DNA from: Gordionus sp. m RMFG-2023
Lineage: Eukaryota > Nematomorpha > Gordioida > Chordodea > Parachordodidae
Direction of reading: 5' to 3'
DNA: 64,000 nt
Assembly: GCF_954871325.1 (NCBI RefSeq)
Contig: NC_088779.1
Coordinates: 24,972,869 to 25,036,868, forward strand
Position numbers and translations under genes: made by a program. The notes below the pieces were generated by a model. The model was not told the origin of the DNA, made no database searches, and saw nothing but the letters and a program-made list of their open reading frames with translations. This document shows, one piece after another, positions 59,101-64,000 of this stretch (within the stretch, counting starts at the first letter, position 1; every line of letters starts with the position of its first letter).

Positions 59101-62100
59101 TCTGTTCGTCTTATGAAATCATTCTCCCAAAACACGAAACTTTCCCGAACACTACCAAAAATTACTTAAAGCAATTTAAAACCAAAAAATTATTTTTTTC
59201 TTCAGAAATCCCTTTAAAACTTTAAAAGTAATAAAATTAATAACCATATACGCAAAAGTTCCCAAACCCATTCTAGCTTTCCTCTCTCCAGATCGAGTTA
59301 CTTAGCCATTACCACGTCTCTTATAATAATCGCTGTATTCCTAATATTCTTGGCCTATTACATATGTCACCGCCGTCTCGATCACAAACGTCATTTGCCG
59401 ACGTCCGCTCATATGTCTAATCAATGTTATAGTTCCTTTAGCCCGGATCTTGTCTCCCAGCAAAACTCCGAAAATCAAAATGGCGAAGGTTTCTATTGAT
59501 ACACATTTTATATAACGTTTTTTTTCACGATCATACACCTATCCCCTAAGTTGATATTTTAAAATAAGCCCCCTTTTAATTTTTCATATTTGATAACTAA
59601 ATCAAATTGATATTTAGTTGAAAAATTTTTAAAAATATTCTTGCAATTATATCATCTTAGTGACCAGGCTCGTGAACGTGTTTAAGAGAGACGCCATCCA
59701 ATTAGGAAGGTTATTGGGATCCGGGGCCTTTGGGACAGTACACAAGGTTTGTTTCTTTTTCTTCTAATAAATATTCATAATTATGTGCAATGTTGATAAA
59801 TCGTTCCATTTTTAAACCCCACTTACAAAATGGCTTAACCAAGTTTTTAGTCGAACATTACTACAGAAGTGTAAATCTAATATATATTTTTTAATCCGGA
59901 AGACGTTATTCAAAAAAAGCGGAAGAAAAAAACCATATTAATACGCATATGATTTAAATAATATAGATAATTTATATTAGGACTTAAATAGAAAAAGTAA
60001 GAAAATATTAGTATGAATTTTGTGGTTTAAATCTATCAATATTTTTAAAATATAATAATAAGCCAAAAAAACATATTCAAATATTTTTGAAGTATTTTTT
60101 TTTCCTTTATTACAAACTTGATGATTAATATTTTTTTGTATAAAATTATGTTTAATAGGGTCTTTGCACATTTCCCGATGGTCAAATTATTCCCGTGGCT
60201 ATTAAAAGTATCATGGGTGACAATATCCACAAAAAGAGTGAAGAAATACTACAAGTTTTTTTCTTCTTCCTTTAAATCAATTTCTATACGCATGTCATTT
60301 GCCATTATCTTAAATAATTATGCACATAATTTTAACCAGTGCTCATTAATCAATATGATCTCCTGCTCTTGATGATACCTTGGGATCATTCTATGGTAAT
60401 TTGATCACACCGGGGATCCCTATAGATTTGGGTCAAATTTTTTATACAAACTTGAAGTCCACGTAGCTAAAGTAGTATATAAATTTTAGCATCAGCTCTT
60501 ATATTTTTGGGGATATCGAGGGTCAAAATATTTAAAATGACTTATTTTTTCTCTCTTATCTATATTGTCATTCAATTAAAGATATAATAAAAACTAAAGA
60601 ATTGTGAAAATAATTCTGTCTAATATCAAAATAAAATGGTGTACACATTCTATTTTTTTAAAATTATTTTAACATGCCGGTCCATTTAACCCCATTGTAA
60701 AGTTTAAAATTCTTGAAATGCGCTTTTCCGATTTCTATAAATCTTTAAGTAAATTTCAAGATCAATTTATATCTTTATAAAAAAATGGAATGCCAATCTT
60801 TCGTTTTCATGTGAAAAATTGATAAAGACACTAAATATTTGTTCGATAGATAGCATCATGTAATTAGTTGTTTTAGTTTTAAAAGTGAAAAATAATATAT
60901 ATGATAATATTTACAACACAAATTTATGCAACATTTATCATTTTGCAAATTTTTTTTTATATTTGAACAAATAATTACCATATAAAAGAGAATACATATT
61001 CTAATTTTTCAATAAATATAAGAACATGCTATTATTTGAACACTGCTTTTGTTATATGCATCTTAGTTTGGCGTATAAAGCTTCACCCAAATTTAAAAGG
61101 GTCGAAAATCATATTTTTTTGATCGACTCAACATGGAATGGCCATTTGTTAATATTTATACTAATCGTAATCATTATTGAAGATAAAAATTCTTTCCTTT
61201 TAATCCACAACTCATAAATTAAGGTTAATTTTAAAATTACTCTCAGTTACAATAACATTATTACTATCTTGCAGAGTTGTTAAAGTACATTTAGGCAAAA
61301 CAAAATGTTGTGCTTGTATCTTATATATATATTTTACGGCTATCATTTATAACAATATTGATAGTATTTTATTATACCTTTTTTTTTAAATTTTATTTAA
61401 TATAGTTACAATCTTATTTTTTGAATTAAATTTTGTTAAATATCATAACCGAGTATATTTTCTTTCCGATATTCAAAATGGTTTTATTTTACATATGACT
61501 GAAATATGGTAAATCGTGTTAATAATATTCTTTATATATTATAAATTTTTAGATGATTAATATATGTATAATTACTGATGAATAAGAATGTAGAAGAAAC
61601 TATCAATACAATATCGGCAATTTTTAAAAAAAAATTGATTGGACTTGGTTCCGAGTGCCAGAAAATTTAATGACACAATTTTTAGTCGATAACAAGTTTC
61701 CAAATATTAATAAAATATTGAAGAGAAAATCGTAGAAAAAAAGAAGATTAAGATTACATTTTTTTATTTCAACATTTTAAAGAGGATATGGATAGGGGAT
61801 GCAAACTTTGAATGATTATTTTAAGTATGAGCGTCATGTTAGTGATTTTATTATATTTGAAGATGATCCTAAGTATATAGGTGATATTTTATAAATTATA
61901 ACACTGGACTACCTTCCAGTGTACCAATTGAAAAACTTTTTGGTGTGGCTAAAAATGTGTTTGCGGATAAACGTGGAAGCTTAAGTGAAAGAAAACTTTG
62001 AAAATCGTTTTAATAATAAAAGCGAAAAATTTTTAATCATTTAATTATATATATTTTCATACAAATAAAAATATCGAACTGACTAAAAAAAATATTTGAT

Positions 62101-63923
62101 TTACTGCACAAATTAAATTTTTCAATAATATATTTTCAATTTTAACTTTAGGCACAGCACATTTTATAATGATTTAATAAATAAAAAGTGTATCTTAATT
62201 GTATCATGGAAGTTATATCTCTATCTAGATACATTAGTGAAGTATCTTTTAACAACTCTGTTATCTTAGTTCTCTTTAAATAGCTCATCCCATCCAAATT
62301 TTAACATTTTTTTTCCAAATATTACTATAACTTATATTCTTCAATGTGCATGATGAGAGATTTGATAATTTATTTAAAAATTAATTCTCATATATATTTT
62401 TATAATTGTGCTATAATGATTCTAACATCGCAGGAAATTAATTTGCTTATAAATGTTAAACACGAATGCCTCATAAATGTCCTGGGGATATGCATGAATC
62501 CCGAAATAATGATAGTGACAGAATTGGTCGAGTTGGGCAGCATGCTAGATTTTTTGCGAGACAACGATCAGAGCATATTGATCCAAGATATGATTCTTTG
62601 GGCTACACAAATAGCCAAAGGAATGGCTTACCTGGAAAAACATTCCATTATTCACAGAGATTTGGCAGCCCGTAACATATTAGGTTACAACGACTTTTCT
62701 AATATAATTAATTTTAATGTTTTTTTTGGTAAATCAGAATAAATTTACATTCTTTGGGTGGCCTGGAAGTTCCTAGTAAAAGATTTAGATTGAGTTTTTT
62801 AGGAAATGTTATTTCTATTCCAAATCGCATGCAGTAAACGTTAATTGAAAATGGATATGCTTCATTTTATAATGTATAAAAATGTTAGCTGCGATTTTTT
62901 TAGCATGTTAATTTATAGATATTTCTTAAATTAATGTATATTGTCTCATATCAAGCTAATATTTAATTATTTTTTTTAATTTAAATGTTAGTGCGTTCTT
63001 TGGATCAGGTTTTGATATCTGATTTTGGATCCGCTAGGCTTATGAAGGAATACGATAATATGTATGCGTCTAAGGGAGGAAAAGTTTAAAATTATATTAA
63101 TTATTAAATAGGCAACAAAGTTTTATAATTTTAATTAAATTCGAATATATTAATTTCCAAATGATCACATCGTTAAATTTTGTAAATCACTATTTTTTAA
63201 ATCTTAAAAAAAGAACATCCATCCATTTAATCATTTTTCTAAATTTTTCTAATACATTATTATTTAATTTTTTTATAAAAAAAATAAATAGAATATATTA
63301 ATCTAAAGACATCAGCCCTTTAACATATTTCTTAAAAATTAAAATCAAATAAGAATAGTATATTTTACTATTCGTACCAATACTAAAATTTATTATTCAA
63401 TTTGAATTCTTTTCTTTCTTTCTTTTTTCTCTAGGAAAGGAAGTGAAACTAAAAAAAAATATAACCTTATCCTCCTTTACATTTACAAAATTTAAGCATA
63501 TATATATCTCTTGTGTCCACAAAATAATATTTGGCATTTTGTGTTGTTAAACGGCATTCGGGTCGATTTTTTAAAAACAGATTAAGATTTTAACCAAAAT
63601 AATATTATGTTACTGGAGATTTTTGCTCATAGATGGCAGAAAGGCTTGGACCTTTATTCTTGCCAAATCAAGGCTTACATAATATTATTTTGGCTAAAAT
63701 TTTAATCTGATCAGGTGGTTTAACAACATTAATAGACACATTTATGTTTTTTTTAAAAAATCAATTCGCTATATATTAGTAAATTCATTTTAAGTGAAAG
63801 AAATATATAATATTCTAGCTTCTATATTTTAAAATAAAATAATTTAGATGCCTTACAAATGGCTGGCCATCGAAACCTTGAAAACGCTTGTCTTCACTCA
63901 CAAATCTGACGTGTGGGCCTATG
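42608..63923 (+). CDS. EGFR: ErbB/EGFR receptor tyrosine kinase, 3' end beyond window
   Basis: A type I membrane receptor that binds EGF-like ligands and signals through an intracellular tyrosine kinase. Fifteen exons: 42608-43976, 48206-48451, 52084-52287, 54409-54598, 54906-54990, 55152-55259, 55789-56003, 57000-57192, 57551-57636, 59292-59488, 59661-59746, 60159-60254, 62434-62683, 62992-63083, 63848-63923. All 14 junctions agree in phase and give about 1164 codons without a stop. Order: signal peptide, L1, furin-like domain, L2, long cysteine-rich domain, membrane helix, juxtamembrane, kinase. The kinase C-lobe and tail lie outside the window. The start is the first ATG before a signal peptide (MLLIIYFNILILVCQG); an upstream non-coding exon is possible. 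Confidence 0.95.
44015..44195. mobile_element. Degenerate GGGCC-rich MITE
   Basis: GACCTGCAGCGCCGGGCC on the left is loosely mirrored on the right by GGGTCGGGCCTTGCAAATGG and CTTCTGCAGAT. It resembles the family at 27381-27766. It starts about 40 bases after the ErbB exon 1 donor. Confidence 0.5.
44290..45660. mobile_element. Element with long imperfect terminal inverted repeats
   Basis: The segment around 44320-44450 (with AAGCTAAGGTT, CAAAATTTCAGCCTCC, TATACTTTTTGAAAATAT) recurs in reverse complement around 45490-45640. The arms are roughly 130 bases with moderate divergence. The interior shows no recognisable gene. Ends and target duplication were not resolved, so it could also be two members of one repeat in opposite orientation. 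Confidence 0.45.
46322..47100. mobile_element. hAT-type element with TTGACC-rich ends
   Basis: The left end AGGGTTGTGCATTTGACC and the right end, reverse-complemented, CAGGGTTGGCAAGTCGG. A perfect 8-bp duplication AAAAAAAT flanks it (46314-46321 and 47101-47108), though it is low-complexity. Both subterminal regions hold several GGTCAATTGACC/TTGACCGGTCAA palindromes, which could be transposase-binding sites. A short plus-strand reading (FLSKEEVDLGIVSLWEE, near 46645) may be a transposase relic. Confidence 0.75.
47496..47740 (-). CDS. Antisense exon-like ORF within ErbB intron 1
   Basis: On the minus strand an open frame of about 80 codons contains DKVSKLLIHRWQTVYPELND, then RVSTMLWSSNRL and KEIPPRFKVVTHVYGFI. 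Its residue composition is normal for a globular, helical protein and unlike the low-complexity ORFs around it. It ends at a textbook donor (GTAAGTTT on the minus strand). The KLLIHRW part faintly recalls TFIIS N-terminal-type helical bundles, but I do not recognise the family. It could be an exon of a nested gene or a transposon piece. Confidence 0.3.
48206..48451 (+). CDS. EGFR: ErbB exon 2: rest of L2 domain
   Basis: It continues the leucine-rich L2 fold: LEFFKNLKEIRGLSL, NIEYLGLKSLTKLGGLGNIK, then NNSNLCYTWTINWNGL, equivalent to EGFR NKNLCYANTINWKKL. It starts after a TTTACACAG acceptor and ends at a consensus donor (GTAAGAA). The 4.2 kb intron before it contains several mobile elements. 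Confidence 0.95.
48525..49862. mobile_element. Foldback-like element with inverted arrays of short repeats
   Basis: The left arm (48623-48815) holds many words like TCAATCAAAAAAGGAAAAGT. The right arm (49500-49790) holds the reverse complement, TTTTCCTTTTTTGATTGA, about eight times. Inside, 48820-49130 and 49310-49480 are again loosely inverted, and outside, TTTAACCGATATTTG (48530) pairs with GAATATCGGTTAAAA (49833). The organisation of long inverted arms made of tandem subrepeats is that of Foldback/Galileo-like elements. No transposase found and no target duplication fixed. It lies in ErbB intron 2. Confidence 0.65.
50022..50222. mobile_element. Diverged TAGTGTTGTTAA-family MITE
   Basis: TAGTTTTGTTGAACGGCTCG at the left and CGAGCCGTTTAACAACACT at the right mark the ends. 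The inner AAGGGCTAACCCGATATTTT arm corresponds to the family's subterminal motif. Flanking 8-mers do not match, so this is an old copy. Confidence 0.7.
50223..52083. other. ErbB intron 2, downstream part
   Basis: AT-rich intronic DNA with scattered pyrimidine-rich stretches and a poly-C tract near 51260. No coding exon, clear inverted repeat or tandem array was identified between the MITE and exon 3. Confidence 0.4.
52084..57636 (+). CDS. EGFR: ErbB exons 3-9: extended cysteine-rich domain
   Basis: Seven exons encode about 360 residues of furin-like repeats: CGECHSECVDGCWGPGDSMC (exon 3), CIPCHPECSDESCFGPGPTN (exon 4), GSGGCNYCKNG (5), ITHCPTGFYMN (6), CLRCHPNCLSCKDASKLC (7), CFKCFNQCASCDGPGPFDC (8) and CLISCPADVPY (9). 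Vertebrate EGFR domain IV is much shorter; the added modules recall the extra cysteine-rich region of insect EGFR. Exon 9 is read in a frame where no ATG ORF exists; phase and the C-x3-CP pattern support it. Several N-glycosylation sequons (N-x-S/T) are present. Confidence 0.9.
52710..53065. mobile_element. Long-hairpin MITE in ErbB intron 3
   Basis: ATTTCCGACAGAACG, TTTTTTCAAAGCGGTTTTTT and GGGTAATGTTAC on the left are mirrored on the right to CTGTCTGGAAAT. The inversion continues inward through TATATAATATAATATTTTTT, so nearly the whole 356 bases can fold back. The flanks TAAAGGCC and GAAAGGCG agree at 6 of 8 bases, consistent with a decayed hAT-type duplication. Confidence 0.75.
53582..53864. 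mobile_element. GGGCC-rich MITE, copy in ErbB intron 3
   Basis: The left end TAGTGACATCGGGCCTAATT closely matches the start of the element at 27381. The right end includes GGCCAAGCCGTGATTCGCAG and ATCTCTTA. The inner CCCGACCCAGCCCGAACCC words are typical of the family. Target duplication not clear. Confidence 0.65.
56032..56138. repeat. (CTTT)n microsatellite
   Basis: About 25 CTTT units, nearly pure. It begins about 30 bases after the ErbB exon 7 donor. It is the opposite strand of the (GAAA)n tract found after a JIP donor. Confidence 0.95.
57858..58056. mobile_element. hAT MITE, TAGTGTTGTTAA family
   Basis: The left end CGTGTTGTTAAACGGCTCG and inner ATGGCTAACTCAATATTTT arms are mirrored to AAAATCGGCTCATG. 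The outermost right bases are degenerate, but an exact 8-bp duplication ATAAGACT lies at 57850-57857 and 58057-58064. It lies in ErbB intron 9. Confidence 0.85.
59292..59488 (+). CDS. EGFR: ErbB exon 10: transmembrane helix and juxtamembrane
   Basis: SSYLAITTSLIIIAVFLIFL is followed by AYYICHRRLDHKRH, a single hydrophobic helix with the expected basic stop-transfer cluster on the cytoplasmic side. Only about half a dozen residues separate it from the last ectodomain cysteine. The juxtamembrane continues Ser/Gln/Asn-rich and ends at a GTTTCT donor in phase 1. Confidence 0.92.
59661..63923 (+). CDS. EGFR: ErbB exons 11-15: tyrosine kinase domain (partial)
   Basis: Glycine loop GSGAFGTVHK (exon 11); ATP-anchoring lysine in IPVAIKS (exon 12); the helix-C glutamate in QEINLL, right after the intron (exon 13). 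Threonine gatekeeper in IVTEL; HRDLAARN catalytic loop (exon 13). DFG in ISDFGSARL, with activation-loop Tyr in NMYASKGGK (exon 14). KMPYKWLAIET and HKSDVWAYG (exons 14-15) complete the part seen. All residues needed for catalysis are present. The residue after DFG is Ser where EGFR has Leu858, and the position of EGFR Cys797 is Ser. The rest of the C-lobe and the tyrosine-rich tail are beyond 64000. Confidence 0.95.
61272..62260 (+). mobile_element. Internally deleted hAT transposon in ErbB intron 12
   Basis: The ends are CAGAGTTGTTAAAGTA and, reverse-complemented at the right, CAGAGTTGTTAAAAGATA. The flanks CTATCTTG and TTATCTTA agree at 6 of 8 positions. At 61912-62001 the plus strand reads SSVPIEKLFGVAKNVF, then DKRGSLSERKL, the C-terminal dimerisation motif of hAT transposases. 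The rest of the transposase is missing. A fragment of the same family lies at 12906. Confidence 0.8.
63541..63731. mobile_element. Diverged TAGTGTTGTTAA-family MITE
   Basis: GTGTTGTTAAACGGC at the left and GTGGTTTAACAACATTA at the right, with an inner TTTTAACCAAAATAATATTA / TAATATTATTTTGGCTAAAA inversion. No exact duplication. It lies in the ErbB intron just before exon 15. Confidence 0.7.
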
Positions 63924-64000
63924 GTTTTTTAAAGCTATTACATATAATTTTCTAAAATATTAAAATGTATATGGGGGGGGGGGAGAAGAGAGTTAAACCA

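Noticed and set aside
59341-59538. Minus-strand ORF over the ErbB membrane exon
   Set aside because: Antisense shadow of the transmembrane/juxtamembrane coding sequence.
60118-60372. Open frame across ErbB exon 12
   Set aside because: The true frame (CTFPDGQIIPVAIKS) is one base off and splices in phase on both sides.
62466-62675. Open frame across the kinase catalytic-loop exon
   Set aside because: It is another frame of exon 13; the HRDLAARN frame is the real one.
1-64000. tRNA, rRNA, CRISPR or bacterial-type operon signals
   Set aside because: No cloverleaf with TTCRA-type B box, no rRNA core sequence and no regularly spaced repeats were seen; the gene structure is clearly eukaryotic.

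Overview
The window is AT-rich animal DNA (about three quarters A+T by eye) carrying two large intron-rich genes in the same orientation, separated and riddled by transposon debris. A JIP3/JIP4 scaffold gene plus an ErbB receptor tyrosine kinase make it metazoan. The proteins are divergent and the ErbB ectodomain is longer than in vertebrates, which suggests an invertebrate; I cannot name the clade.

Layout. 48-314: terminal exon of a small secreted cysteine-rich peptide gene. 2011-2238: an isolated exon that looks like the third membrane helix region of a Na+/K+-type P-type ATPase. 3.1-9.7 kb: transposon block, including a 4.9 kb hAT element holding three further elements nested inside one another. 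10873-33864: a JIP3/JIP4 (Sunday driver/UNC-16) gene in 26 exons that I could place by splice phase, with RH1 domain, coiled coils, LZII, RH2, conserved middle and C-terminal beta-propeller; one short exon after 12404 is still missing. 34.2-37.3 kb: a MITE split by a short non-coding LTR retroelement. 39424-41870: a ZMYM-like hAT transposon with perfect 8-bp target duplication. 42608-63923: an EGFR/ErbB gene in 15 phase-consistent exons (about 1164 codons), cut by the window end inside the kinase C-lobe.

The two host genes belong to connected pathways: ErbB is the surface receptor whose kinase feeds MAPK cascades, and JIP3/4 is a kinesin/dynein adaptor and JNK-pathway scaffold. Nothing in the sequence shows that they are co-regulated.

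The repeat landscape is dominated by hAT-superfamily elements and their MITEs. Many have clear 8-bp target duplications, so order of insertion can be read directly. One ErbB intron holds a foldback-like element whose inverted arms are built from short repeats. Introns also carry (GAAA)n/(CTTT)n tracts, a perfect 20-bp tandem array and many T-run/A-run junctions, some of which serve as splice acceptor contexts.
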